A DNA stretch of 64,000 bases from Zhengitettix transpicula. Lineage: Eukaryota > Arthropoda > Insecta > Orthoptera > Tetrigidae. Below, piece by piece: positions 35,891 through 47,742 of this stretch (position 1 is the stretch's first letter; each line of letters starts with the position of its first letter). The position numbers and the translations under genes were made by a program. The stretch spans positions 102,819,738-102,883,737 of the forward strand of contig CM073593.1 in assembly GCA_037074705.1 (NCBI GenBank). The letters are read 5' to 3'. The notes beneath the pieces are model-generated. The model saw only the letters and a list, made by a program, of their open reading frames with translations. It made no database searches and had not been told where the DNA came from.

Positions 35891-38800
35891 GAATCTATAA
35901 CTTCCAATACGATTTTTCTTTTCCCTCCCAATATTATTTTTCCAAATTTCTTTTCACCCTCAGCTTGTGAGTAACCACATTATTGAACCATTGTGCAACA
36001 GAATTGTTCATCCACTAAACTGACGAAACCCCAAACTACTTATTTGACGCTAACAACATTTTTCCTACCTTTTCGTTACGATTTGTAAGAGGACATTATT
36101 AAATCCGTTGACATCTATTTGATGGACCACTGCTTCGTTACATGCAACTCCGACGAGGAAAATATTTGGCTTTATGAAAAAAAATTACTAAATAACTTGT
36201 AAGATAACGCGACAATAAACTACTACGAATATATGACTAATAAAGGAACATCAAGGGTATTAGTATCCAATTAATTAAGTACAGTCATTTTTAAATATAC
36301 AGTTAAAATGAAGGTCAAAAATCGGTTTTCCAAATATGAAGAACAATTTTAAACACGAGGATTTTATCTCGCAGGCCTTTTAGGAGAGACACGAAGGGGC
36401 TACCTTTGGGGATGCCTTTTCCTCTCCGTTTTTGAACTACGGTTCCCACAAGCCGAAGCACCTCGGCCTGTTCTGAGAGGTGTATGTTCCTGGGGTCACA
36501 GACCTTGGGCACACGGTAAGAGTTGTCCACTATTACCATTGGAATAGTCGGCCAGCTGCCTCCTAAACTGGTCGAGGCACGGATATGGGAATGCTGCGTC
36601 CCCACAGCAAACTCTTCTCGAGCTATCGGAAGAGCATGGGACAAGTACCCAATGCCTGACCTACCTGATGCAGGATTTTCTATGGTTTTCCCTGCATTTC
36701 TTTACGCGAATGCCAGGTAGGATCCTTAAAATATAGCCAGGGGGCCCAAGTTAACCCTTGGCTACCTTCCTCTACCCTTCCGCATCCACCCTTTCAAATC
36801 CCTTCCTATGCTTTTAAAGGGGAGTTTCCCAAAGTGGATTACCCTCTAGTAGCCTGTCACAACTAAAAAAAAATTATCGTATTTAGAATGTTAATAATTC
36901 TTCTTCTCGGTCCACATATACCTAACTAATTTCTGTTTCGATTAAATAATTATATTATTCAAAATGAAAAAAAAATTTTGTCTGATTGCAAATAATGAAT
37001 AAGAAAGTTAGACAATTCAGACAGAAAAGTGATAATATAAATACCCCAAACGTTTCTGGAATCCTTGTCCCTTTTGCCAGGTGTGAAGAACAGCTCAGAG
37101 CGACACAACTGCACTTGTCAGTTGACAACGCTCAAAATCTAATAAGCTAATAAAATATATCACAAAAATATTATGTTATATCACCCCAAAAACTAAAGGG
37201 ACAAGTATCCCAGAAACGTTGTGTGGTATTTATATTGCACTTTATTTTCTGTATTGACGGTCTTTCTTATTTATTATTTGGCTTTATGTTTCTGAAGTTT
37301 TTCTTATTCTCCTTCAAATCGAACCCTTCAGTATCGGGATCTTACATTTAATAATTATTGAATTTTTTAAAAATATAATTTAGAAATCTTCGTTATTACT
37401 ACTTTTTTTCCCCTAAAAAAACAACACAAAAGTTGAATCAGAAGCCTGTCTCCAAATAACGAACTAGCCATTTAAATTTAAAATAATGACATAAGTCGAA
37501 ATAATAATTAACAAAATTGTTGGAGATAAATTTTATTATTTACTGGTCGTAATTTGAAACTTTATCAATAATATATATATTTTCAATTAAATGTTAATTA
37601 AATGCGTGCAATTCTAAAGTTAAGTAAATTTTAATTTGACGAGGGTTCATAAGCTTATAATCCTTTACGTGAATATCAGCTTACGAATTACAAAAGTCGG
37701 AGTAATTTTTCATATTCCTAGAATAAAAAAAAACACGCAATTTTGGCTCAACTAAAATCTCGAATTTAACTCCACTTTTCTTTTTCTCGGTATCAATGCG
37801 CGTATCACGTATATAGTATCAGTGATACACGACACGTAGCGTCAGAGCTCAAGGACGGTTTGTTTATTATGCAGCTTAAAAGTGCGACACGACATGGAGG
37901 TTGATAGACAAAACGAAAAAGTGATAAACAATTTATCTGTTATTCAGTTTAGAATATTTATATAAGGAAATCAAACAGAAGGAAAATATTAAAGTAGGAA
38001 TAAAATAGTTGCTTATTAATTAACACTATCGAACAGTAACGTAACTTTCTAGAGATCTTTGCAAATCTCTCCTCAATGTCCGCACGCATTCGTAGTTGAA
38101 ATTTAAAAAGTAATATGGAAATGAGTAGATTATGAAACTTTAGGCGAATGCCGGGTAGGATATTCAAAGTATAGCCCGGGGGCCCTAGTTAACCCTTGGC
38201 TACCTTCCTCTACCCTTCTGTATCCCCCCTTGCAAATCCGTTACTATGCTTTTAAAGGGGAGTTGCCACCATGTGGATTACCCTCAAGTAGCCTGTTGCT
38301 CTAAAAAAAAACAAAAAAAAAACTTTTCTGTCCACGATTAGTCTGCGAGGTACGTTCTCTCGCAGACAGAACCTTTTAGGATAGACGGAAAGGGCTATCT
38401 TTAGGGATGCCTTCTCCTCCCTCCGTTTTTTAACTAAGGTTCCCACAAGCCGAGGTACCTCGGCCTGTTTTGAGACGTGTGTGTTGCAGGGCCACAGACC
38501 TTAAGCATACGGTAAGAGCTGTTCTCGGTTGCCATTGGAACCGTCGGCCAACTGCCTCCTAAACTGGTCAGAGAAGGGAATGCTGCTACCCCACGGTAAA
38601 CACTCTGTCCCGCCATTGTAAGGGCGTGGGACAAGTACCTTCTACCCGACCTTCCTTATTCAGGTTTTCTAGGGTTTGCCCTGAATTACCTTTAGGCCAA
38701 TTGCCGGGTAGGATCCTTAAACTACAACCCGGGTGTCCTAATTAACCCTTGGCTACCTTCCTCCACCTTTCAAATACCTTCCTATGCTATTTAAGGGGAG

Positions 38801-41126
38801 ATGCCACCACGTGGATTATCCTCATGTAGCGTATTGTGTTGACCAAAAACGCTTTTCTGTTCACCTAATGTAGATTAGATTTGTTGTTAAACTGATTGAC
38901 TACGCTATTTTGAATAATCCTCGGAAAGGGTTTTTCTCTGAAGGATGGTTATTTTCACCGCGATTTATTATATTCTAGTTAATTAATTTACATGTTTCTC
39001 TTATTCACCATACTGCGTAAAGTTATGGTTTCCATGGTGTCCTTATATTGTTCTAATACGCCAGAAATCAGAATACACAACTGAAAATAAATTATTAAAA
39101 CTAATATTGCGTTGTGTGTGTGTGTTTAATTTTGTCTTACCACAAGGAGAATGGTGGCACAGAGATCCGCACTCAGAGCCTCCGTGTTGCCCAAGCGGAA
39201 AATCAACGTCTTGTACTCCCCGAGGACTTGAGTTCCCGTCCACATCAGCGACACCATCAGGACTACTCCTATCAAGAAAGCACGTCTTTTTTCAGGCGTG
39301 GTGACCAAGTCGTAAACTTGAGGATTGTGTGTCGCAAAAGGCCTCTGGTCGACGAAAAGTTTCATTTTGTGCAATTCTGCAGACACGTCGTCGACTCCTC
39401 GAAGGCGTCTCAGCGACTCCTCGGCCAGATCCTTTCGGTTCTTGAGAAGGTGGTAGTAGGGAGATTCCGGCATCCAGATAAATATCACAAAGCACACGAC
39501 TGGGAAGATGGCCGGGGCGGCCGCAAGGACCGTGTAGGAAACGTACGGAGCCATGCTCGTGACGATCAGGTCACCGAGAACCTCCATGAGCTCTCTGATC
39601 ACGGAGAACAACCCGCGAACCTCGTCACGGGAAATCTCGCTGATGTAGACGGCTGGCATCACGTAGAGCACGGTGGCCGCCACGCTGTCCAGGACTCTGG
39701 CCACGATCAGCTCCTCACAGGACGTGGCGAAGATCACCATGAGCCAACCGGCCACGGACGGGACGCACGCGGCCAACAGGAAGAATTTCCTGCCCAAGTG
39801 GTTCACCACGAAGTAGAAGAACAGGGTAAAGACTACGATCCCGATGCTCCTCGACGACACTATCCATGACACCTGGTCCGTGTTACAGCTGATGTGCGTC
39901 TCGTTGGCCATGAGACGAGGGACCATTGGGGCGACCCAACCTCGAGGAGTGCCCACGGACATGTACATAAGCGCCGCTGGAAAAAAGAATAATTTACCAT
40001 ATACTGTATATAATTAAATTACTACTGTCGAGCTACAATTCTGTATATCACGAATTCCACATTAATCGATTTGTAATTAATCTTAGATTTTTTAGGTAAT
40101 TATTCACATTCAAAATTTTAAATTAATGCCATCAGCTTACAGTCCGGTACTGTTGAATTTTTTCTTGTGAAGTACTTAAAGAAAATTAAACGAGCAAATT
40201 GATCACTAAAATATTATTTAGAAAACGATAACTTAGTTTCACGCACCAGGAGCAAAGGATCGAGAAAACACAAGGATAAATCATAAGTTAATTTCACAAG
40301 ATTGTTAACTTTTGGGGGGTTGAACTACCTGAGGTTCAGCCACGTTGTGAACTCTCTAATGTAATAGTTAAAAAATTTTTGTAGAAACGGAGAAAACACT
40401 AAATTTATTTTTCAGAAACTTTCAGCGCTCAACACTGCAACGGGAAATTAAAAAAAGAGTTTTTTTTCATGACTCTAAAAAAATTATTATATTCCCCCTC
40501 CCCCCCCCCCATTTATAGGTTATATTGAATTTTCAAATATGAGTTTATATTATATTATCCTCTTATCCAGGCAGATCCATCCGAAAGGTTCTCTAAATAA
40601 ATAAATAAAGTGAGTATTGCTGCAATATTTTGTGCTCTATGAGGGTTTGATTTGAGGGTTTTTAAAATCAATATTAATATAATTTAAAGCTGGAAAAAGC
40701 ATCAGAAATCGCGTGTAATTTTCATCCTTTAATTTTTTCGTTAAACCCCGCTTGGAAACTGATTTCTTCTTGTGGTGGGGTAGTTCTGTCATTTTCAGCT
40801 TTACAGAAAATTGATTAAAGACATAGCAAGGTAACCTAAGATAGTCCATTTACGAATTGCTGTCCATACTATTTTCTAGGCATACGGATTACTATTTTGT
40901 GTTGTTTCATGAAACAACTAGGGTGAATTTCTGCCATATAACATTAAATTACGGTAATGAGTTACAATAATCCTGTGAGCCACTTGTTAATGTTGGAACT
41001 TTTAAAATTTTCATCATGATTTAAGATATTACTTTATCTAAATTAATTTTATACATAAAGCTGATTTGTTTTCTTACCTACAGTTGCCGCCACATACTGC
41101 ACACATTGTCTCAATCTGAGTTTCAT
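34727..41126 (-). CDS. Transporter C: MFS sugar transporter, Tret1-like
   Basis: Exons, minus strand: 41126-41078, 39976-39141, 35257-34727 (TAA stop), with introns of 1101 bp (phase 1) and 3883 bp (phase 0), giving 471 aa. Signatures: NET sequon at 41, LGRK at 77-80, PESPYYHLL from 186, VDRFGRRPLM at 308-317, AEIFP at 369-373, IPETK at 430-434, and a cysteine-rich tail (EGCCCFRGGK at 451-460). TM7 reads MWTGTQ near 261 in place of QQxSG. An in-frame ATG two codons upstream (41132) would add Met-Lys. An out-of-frame ATG at 41139 precedes both. An AG acceptor at 41150 and a donor-like CAG/GTGAGT at 41383 suggest 5' non-coding exons. Intron 2 is enlarged by R1 and R2 insertions and a duplicated spacer block. 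Family sure, substrate unknown. Confidence 0.9.
35400..36180. repeat. Duplicated spacer segment in intron 2 of C (partner 48980-49770)
   Basis: Collinear with 48980-49770 over about 0.78 kb. Shared blocks include AATAATTCTTTAACT, TAAATATGTACTAGTAAAT, AGTGACGTCACGAAACAG, GCTTCATGAAAAATTGTTTC, AGCTTGTGAGTAACC and CCGACGAGGAAAATAT. A long TA-dinucleotide run (35821-35883) has expanded in this copy only. Both copies keep a perfect TGACGTCA. Confidence 0.85.
35714..35721. promoter_or_regulatory. CRE-like palindrome in duplicated segment
   Basis: TGACGTCA in the context AGTGACGTCACGAAACAG. The context is identical in the partner copy at 49297, so the site has survived divergence of the flanks. Confidence 0.3.
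36378..36872 (+). repeat. R1 dispersed repeat (intron 2 of C)
   Basis: From AGGAGAGACACGAAGGGGCT to CTAGTAGCCTGTCACAACTA plus an A-tail. It interrupts the duplicated spacer: TTTAAACACGAGG just before and TTATCGTATTTAGAATG just after correspond to continuous sequence at 31225-31260. It therefore inserted after the duplication. Confidence 0.85.
36955..37275. repeat. R2 inverted-repeat element (intron 2 of C)
   Basis: The same R2 copy as 31335-31655 by position and interior sequence (CTAATAAGCTAATAAAATAT, ATCCCAGAAACGTTGTGTGG), moved by duplication of the surrounding spacer and not by an independent insertion. Confidence 0.8.
37422..38141. other. AT-rich part of intron 2 of transporter C
   Basis: No exon signature or repeat family recognised. 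A GC-richer, partly palindromic stretch (CGCGTATCACGTATATAGTA, TCAGTGATACACGACACG) lies at about 37798-37838. Confidence 0.4.
38142..38312 (+). repeat. R1 3' fragment
   Basis: From GGCGAATGCCGGGTAGGAT to CAAGTAGCCTGTTGCTCTAA with A-tail. It abuts the next R1 copy head-to-tail. Confidence 0.85.
38338..38850 (+). repeat. R1 dispersed repeat, near full length
   Basis: Starts with the hairpin unit (TGCGAGGTACGTTCTCTCGC), keeps GCCGAGGTACCTCGGC (the central CA changed to TA) and runs to ATGTAGCGTATTGTG. More diverged than the 57-58 kb copies. Confidence 0.85.
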
Positions 41127-41446
41127 TTTCATTCCGCATTCTCTACTTCCTAAACATAAACGGTGAGGATTTCACTTAAACGTTCAGTTTTTAAATTGAT
41201 GTTCATTTAAATATATTGTCACAGTTTTAAAAAATTATTGTATCACAATGGTAAACAAATGGCTAAGTCGTTCATAATAAAAATCGACGATAAACTACAA
41301 TATATAGTCGATCTATGAGAAGGTAATTCATTCAATGATCAATTAATATTATTTTTATTTATTATATATAGTTGTTACTCACCTGGTCATAAAAAATATC
41401 TCACGTTCCTGAAAGCAGTAACGGTACAAATTTAAATATTTAAACC

Positions 41447-41684
41447 CTCATGTAGCCTGTTGCCCTAAAAAAATAATAAAAAAAATAATCTACAATAGTT
41501 TGTCCTGCATTTCTTTAGGCGAATGCGGGGTACGATCCTTAAACCATCGCACGGGGGCCCTTGATAACCCTTGGCTACCTTCGTCTACCCTTCCGCATCT
41601 CCCCTTTCAAATCCCTTCCTATGGTATTAAAGGGGAGTTGCCCAACGTGGATTTCCCTCATGTAGCCTGTTACCTAAAAAAAAC
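41447..41684 (+). repeat. Two R1 3' fragments
   Basis: A 25-bp terminal piece (CCTCATGTAGCCTGTTGCCC plus A-tail) at 41447-41475, then a second fragment from TCCTGCATTTCTTTAGGCGA at about 41503 to ATGTAGCCTGTTACC plus A-tail at 41684. Confidence 0.8.
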
Positions 41685-41726
41685 CCATCTAAAATACTAC
41701 CAAGTGGTAGTATAGGTTCCTTTCAA

Positions 41727-42156
41727 AGATACCCCATGCCGAGGCACCTCGGCCTGTTTTGAGAGGTGTGTTTCGGGGTCGCAGACCTTGGGCATACGGT
41801 AAGAGTTGTCCGCTATTCCTATTGGAATAGTCGGCCAGCTGCCTCCTAATCTGGTCAAGGCACGGTGAGAGGTAAGCTACGACCCAACAGAAAACCCCTC
41901 TCCCGCCATCGGAAGGGCGTGGGACAAGTACCAAATGCCCGACCTACCTTATGCAGGTTTTTATAGGGTTTTCCCTGCACTTCTTCAAGCGAATGCCGGG
42001 TAGGATCCTTAAACCATAACCCGGGGGCCCTAGTTAACCCTTGGCTACCTTCCTCTACCCTTCCTCATCCCCCTTTTCAAATCCCTTCCTATGCTATTAA
42101 AGGGGAGTTGCCACCATTTGGATCACCCTCATGTAGACTGTTGCCCTAAAAAAAAC
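41727..42156 (+). repeat. R1 dispersed repeat, 5'-truncated
   Basis: Begins at the GCCGAGGCACCTCGGC hairpin and runs to ATGTAGACTGTTGCCC plus A-tail. With the two preceding fragments it makes a head-to-tail cluster upstream of transporter C. Confidence 0.85.
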
Positions 42157-42435
42157 ATCTGCAATACTAAATATTTAGTATCACACAATGGGAGCAACCA
42201 AATTATACGAAAAATATTTTAAACGGTTTCAAAAATTATAATAGTCAACGAGTTTGACTATTATTTAATTCTGAACAGAGATTTTAAGAAGACTAAAGAC
42301 AGAGCATAATTAAAATAAACAAATAATCAGTTAGTAGTATAGGAAAATAATTTAGGGGAGACTAAGAATCTGACTCGAAGTATCTGATCATATAAAATAT
42401 TTTCATGTATATAATTTTTACACTGGCGTAACAAA

Positions 42436-42690
42436 ATCTCTAATAATAAGAAAGATAGTCCAAATACAGACAAAAAAAAGTGATAATATAAATACCACAC
42501 AACGTTTCTGGGATCCTTGACCCCTTCCTTCAGGTGCTAAGAAGGGTCTATAGTGACACAACTGCACTACTCCGCTGACAAAAACTCAAAAAGGATCCCA
42601 GAAACGTTGTGTGGTACTTATTTTGTGTGTATTTGAACTCTGTTTTTTATTATTAATTTTCAATCAAAGGTAATTTTTTTCCCTTTCAAA
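42436..42690. repeat. R2 inverted-repeat element
   Basis: Left arm ATAGTCCAAATACAGACAAA through CACACAACGTTTCTGGGATC. Right arm GGATCCCAGAAACGTTGTGT and the terminal ATTTTCAATCAAAGG. The middle of the right arm is partly deleted (GTACTTATTTTG). Confidence 0.8.
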
Positions 42691-43730
42691 GTCACTAATA
42701 ATTATGAAGTTGATGACAGCTCACAATGATATGTTTAGGAATAATACTGGGGCGGTGACCGGAAGGGAGGGAGGGGGGGGCGGCTTCTAGTGAATATATC
42801 GTTGGTGCGTTTCGTCGAAACGTCGTGCTTTATCTCCACCACTATGTTGGAAATTAATCCGTACAGACTAAATCATAACAGTGTTTTTTTATTTGCCGTA
42901 TCGTGCATCATAAAAACCACCAATAAAATTAATTTGTTCCGAAAAAATAATAGAGAAATGCCACTGCAGCTAGAAATATAATTTTTTGTTGTTGTTGAAG
43001 CGTTTCAATTTATACTAAAATATGGCAGCCATTAAATTTATTGCCTTTAAATCGTTATAATGGACCGAGGAGTTGTTTTTTAACATTAATCTGAAACACA
43101 AAATAGCTCATCTGAGCTGTAAAGCTGAATAAAATTGCCCCCAGAAATATATTTAGATATGTAAAAAAAATATTTTAAAATATGTTACCACTCACTGACT
43201 CGCAATAACTTCCGTCACCGTTTGGTTGTAAAGACCAAATAAACGCCTCTTGTTCGTTCCACACCAAAAGCAATGTGAATGGCCGACCTTTTTTTTCCCT
43301 GAAGTTTGCGTGAAATTCTCTGATAATTCACAGAATGTGGGGAATAACAAGCGGAATAGACGAAAGAAAATAAACGAGTACGTTATCAGTTCCCCCCACA
43401 AGTATTTTTATCTTTTCTTTTCGAGCGGAACCGCGTGCGCGCGTTACCTTGCAAATAAAAGCACGAGTTATCAGACAGTCTCTCCAAGAACAATGCTGTT
43501 GTTCCAAAATTATTTACGAAACGAATAGTTTGTTTAACAGACGCTATGTACTACATTTCGCTGTTGGTATATGAGAACAAAAAACCGAGTAAAATTCCCA
43601 ACGAAGGGAAATGAGAGTAGACGAAACAAACAAAGCCTTTTAGAATTAGTCACGGAAACTGACAGTTATTGTAATAATTTTATATTAATATTAATAAATG
43701 GCGATAACGTTAAATTTAATTTCGTAGACG
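42691..43730. other. Spacer, no gene recognised
   Basis: A G-rich run (GGAAGGGAGGGAGGGGGGGG) lies at about 42760-42779. A slightly GC-richer stretch at 43200-43520 has short frames on both strands but no domain. Nothing else is seen. Confidence 0.4.
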
Positions 43731-44886
43731 TACCACTGTGAACAAAAAAGTAAGGTGAATTTATTTATAAAATATAAATTCTTTATTTATTCTTCCAAAT
43801 CAATTTCATCCCCTTCAAAGTAATTCCCGTCCCATAAAACGCACTTTTTTCAACGCTTTTTCCAGTCCTCGAAACAGTCGGAATAGTCTTTTTCCGGTAT
43901 AGCCTTCAAGACCTTCTTCGATTCGGTTTTTATCTCCTCAATCGTGTCAAAACGGCGTCTCCGCATTGGCCTTTTGAGTTTGCTGAATAGCCAGAAGTCG
44001 CATACGATGGTTGCGGAACGATATGAGTCGAGTTTTTGGCAAATAAGTCGCGAAGAACCAATGCAGTATGACATGGTGCTTTATTGTGATGAAGGAACAG
44101 AGATTCCGGCCGTTTCAGACGAATAGCTTCACGCAAACGACGCATAACGCTCAAATAATATTCTTTGTCGACAGTTTGGCCCGGCGGAAGGAATTCATAG
44201 TGCACCACACCACGGTAATCAAAGAAAACTTCGGTCTTGCTTCACCTTTTGCACGATATTCGCTGGATTTGTCGGTGGTTTCAAGGTCGTAGACGTAAAT
44301 CCAAGTCTCGTCTCCAGCAATGATGCATTTCAAGTGGTCCTGACAGTCAGACAGCAACATTTTACACACATCTACACGACGATTTTGGCACCAATCGAGA
44401 CTTGACGCGTTTGGGACACAAAACATTCCAACACCATCAGCGAGATCTCTAATTGTCCATCGACGATTTTCAAGCACCAAATCTTAGATTTTTTGGACGT
44501 GGCCCTCGTCGGTAGACGTTGATGGTCGTCCAGAGCGCGGTTCGTCTTTGAACTCGTTGAACCACTTATAAACGTTTTTTTGTGCCATAGTTTGATCACC
44601 AAAGGCCTTCAACGTGTCCGCATAAGAATATTCGTTCCGCAAACAAAATTTGATGCAAGTTTTTTGCTCAACAAAATCACCCCCATTGCAAAAATCGAAA
44701 AATTTACTTTTGGTTGTTTACAAAATCACAAACGTGTAACTCTGAGATAATTAAACCTTTTAACAAACAGACGCTTGGAAAATATTATAGACAGTCCTAC
44801 CAACCTAGGAAAAATAATTTAGCTGCCTTCCTAATACCCGGGAGTTTGAAATGACAATTTCACCTTACTTTTTGATCACAGTGGTA
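43731..44886 (-). mobile_element. Mariner element with intact ends
   Basis: Terminal inverted repeats of about 27 bp at 43733-43759 (opening CCACTGTGAACAAAAAAGTA) and 44858-44884, nearly perfect. They are flanked by TA at 43731-43732 and 44885-44886, the mariner target duplication. Internal length about 1.15 kb, shorter than the usual 1.3 kb. Transposase remnants fill the minus strand. The clean ends and TA duplication show a single insertion whose boundaries are preserved although its gene is dead. Confidence 0.92.
43845..44690 (-). pseudogene. Broken mariner transposase
   Basis: Read from 44690 downward. The N-terminal helix-turn-helix region (YKWFNEFKDEPRSGRPS) ends at an in-frame TAA (44484-44486), followed by LENRRWTIRDLADGVG. 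A segment of roughly 45 residues expected before the catalytic domain is missing. IIAGDETW keeps the first catalytic Asp. A frameshift falls near 44205. Then HHNKAPCHTAL has Asn where the second catalytic Asp is expected. A further frameshift falls near 44020, then VCDFWLFSKLK keeps the third Asp of a DD34D enzyme, and AIPEKDYSDCFEDWKKR is the C-terminus. With a stop, frameshifts, a deletion and one lost catalytic residue, no active enzyme is made. Confidence 0.9.
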
Positions 44887-46356
44887 TATTCAGACTATAA
44901 AATAATTTTTTTTTAAATATTTTGTCAAAATAATTAATTCTACCGTACGTTTTACAAATATATAAATCAGATGAAATAAGTGTAAAGAATTTCATTTGGA
45001 TTGAATAATTTTCTGCTAATTTTTTTTTACAATTACAGAAACCCAAATACAATTTAAATATTTAATTTTCTAACCACGTTATTTAATTTTTTTCTACATC
45101 TAATTTACGTAAAATAAATTAAATTTTTATTAATAAACACATTTAATATTTCTTTTTCACATTTAATTGACCATAAAGCATTAAATAAGTTTCCAGTAAT
45201 CAATAATTTGATCAGAAACTATAGAGACAGAAATCAAACCTTAAATTTTCCTTCTAATATTTTGATAATAATTTAGTATTTTACATTAAAAAAATCATAA
45301 AGATTTTATAAATAGAAAAAATGAGGAAAAGTTGAATATTGGGTGAACGAGACTAATTATCGCAACAATTATTACTACCATTTTTAATTTCTGTTTTGTT
45401 TGCAGCTAATTTAATTGCGTTCGTACATTTATCAAACTTTGAATTAATAATCCTTTCAGCTTGATATTTGTGAGAATAATTGAATAGCGTTAAACCACAT
45501 TTATAGTTAAGAAGCGGATGTATATTCACAAAAAAAAATAAGTCAGATAAATAGTAGAGATGAATGTGTGTTATTAAATAAAATGAATAATAAAAGACCA
45601 CGATTATTTGAAACATTTAACCTTGAAAATTATAAAGTCTTTATTGTAAAATATCTCGAGATATACGAAAATATATTTCTTAAGGTATCCATTATTTATG
45701 ATTTTAAACGAATAAAACTCATTTATTCTGTAGACACGCTGAAAAATTCTTCATATTTTTTCAGTACGTTTACCCCTGTAAAATAGCATATTATTAAAGA
45801 TTAGGAGAAAATTATAGGGAAGTAATACACAGCATTAAAATTTTTAATAAGATAAATCCAAATGAGAGCTAATTTAAATCCATATCTCAGGTGATTTTAA
45901 CAGATTTTTTTTATTAAAAAAAATTTGTTTTTCATGTATTGGAAAAGCGCAAAAATTTCAGACGAAAGTCTAATAGAAACTGGAGCATTCTAAATAAATA
46001 AGATGCAAATCAGAGGACCTAATAATAAGGATGTAGCAAGAAACATAAAGATGATAGCTGAAGACGGATGAATAATAGGAAAAAGTTTTTCATACAGATG
46101 GTGGAATTTAAAAATACAGTGGTTTGACCGTTGGGAAATTTTAGATGTAAGTGGGAAATTACGAATATAACTATACTTTTTTAAAATTAATAAAATTTGT
46201 CTTTGCTGTAAAGATTAAACTTTTTAGCTTTTAAATTAATAATCAACGGAAGTTTCCTTGTTTTTTCCTTTATCCTGTTAAATAATATACCTACTTCATG
46301 GGCATTAAGGGACGTATTTTTATTTTATACCTTTTTGGTACCTTCAGGTATATACC
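44887..46356. other. AT-rich spacer
   Basis: Long A/T-rich DNA. Short open frames at 45353-45616 and 45568-45786 have low-complexity composition and no domain. No repeat family recognised. Confidence 0.5.
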
Positions 46357-46417
46357 TTCCTCTACCCTTCCGCATCACGCCTTTCAAATCCCTTCCTATG
46401 CTATTAAAGGGGAGTTA
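46357..46417 (+). repeat. R1 short fragment
   Basis: A 60-bp piece of the R1 3' region: CTTCCTCTACCCTTCCGCAT and AATCCCTTCCTATGCTATTA followed by AAGGGGAGTT. Confidence 0.75.
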
Positions 46418-47197
46418 TAAAAGTAAATTTTACTAATTATTCAATTAAATCAATTCTATCCAAGTATTTCGAAATTTTTCTGCTTAATTAATTTTACTGA
46501 GGTTTGTTTTCTGATCTATAATAAAAAAAATTTCTCCACTCTTGAGGGGGGAAAAAATTTTTGCCTCTTCGCAACCTACCACCAACGTTGTAAATTCAAG
46601 AAAACATGAATTCGCAGCAAAATAGCGTATGCACGCGTTTAGAATCAAAGCGGTCTGATTCAATAACCTCAAACACACACAGACGCACAGACACAATGAA
46701 CAAGTACGTGATCTGCGTTTTCTGATTCGCCGAAATTATGCAACTGTGAAGTTACACGGGAATAAGGTGTGGAAGGGGGCGACTGGGGTAGAATAAAGCT
46801 TGTGTGTGTGTGTGGGGGGGGAGGGGGGGGTTACCAAATAAAATTAAACAAAGAAAAGAGGCTAAGGTTTAATAGGAAAAGAGTTTCACGACGTAATAAA
46901 CCTGAAAGGAGAATTTTTCGATCCTATATAATAGAGTAAGTAAACTGTAAATGTTAAAATTTTCATCTCTCATTCCGCCATAATGTTCTCATAATTATCT
47001 GTTTTATTTTTTAAATCTTGAATTTCACACTGCTTTGAAGAGGAGCCTTTCAGGTCTGATTACTTGCTACACTATTACTTGAAAATATGTCAATTAAGTA
47101 AAAAGTATTTACCTAATAGCAACAGTCACGTTACTTGTTAATTAAAGTAATACCAATATCATATTTCTGGCCTTCCTCGATCTGTATATTTTTTCTT
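46418..47197. other. Spacer with TG and G runs
   Basis: A TG-dinucleotide run followed by GGGGGGGGAGGGGGGGG lies at about 46800-46830, giving strong purine/pyrimidine strand asymmetry. No gene recognised. Confidence 0.4.
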
Positions 47198-47742
47198 AGG
47201 GAAACAGGCTACATGAGGGTAATCTACGTTGGAAAACTCCCCTTATAGCATAATAAGGGATTTTAAAGGGGGGCTGCGGAAGGGTAGAGGAAGGTAGCCA
47301 AGGGTTAACTAGGGCCCAAGGGCTATAGTTTAAGGATCCTACCCGGCATTCGCCTAAAAGTAATGCAGGGAAAACCATAGAAAAACCTGCATCAGGTAGG
47401 TCGGGCATTGGGTACTTGTCCCACGCCCTTCCGATAGCGGGAGAGGAGTTTGATGTGGGGAAGCAGCATTCCCTTCTCCGTGCCTCGACCAGTTTAGGAG
47501 GCAGCTGGCCGACTATTCCAATGGGAATACCGGACAACTCTTACCGTATGCCCAAGGTCTGTGACCCCGGAACATACATCTCTCAGAACAGGCCGAGGTG
47601 CCTCGTCTTGTGGGAACCTTAATTCAAAAACGGAGAGGAAAACGCATCCCCAAAATGTAGCCCCTTCGTATCTCTCCTACAAGGTTCTGCCTGCGAGAGA
47701 ACATCCCTCGCAGGTATTGCCTGCGAGAGAACAGGCCTCGCA
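47198..47742 (-). repeat. R1 dispersed repeat, near full length
   Basis: Only the second minus-oriented R1 in the window. From the complement of the A-tail and ACAGGCTACATGAGGG through to two hairpin head units (CTGCGAGAGAACATCCCTCG and GCCTGCGAGAGAACAGGCCT). It defines the full length at about 545 bp. Confidence 0.85.

Noticed and set aside
36315..36644. Frames beginning MSHALPIAGEEFAVGTQHS, seen at many places
   Set aside because: Every one falls in an R1 copy; the same text appears in truncated copies and on both orientations, so it is repeat sequence.
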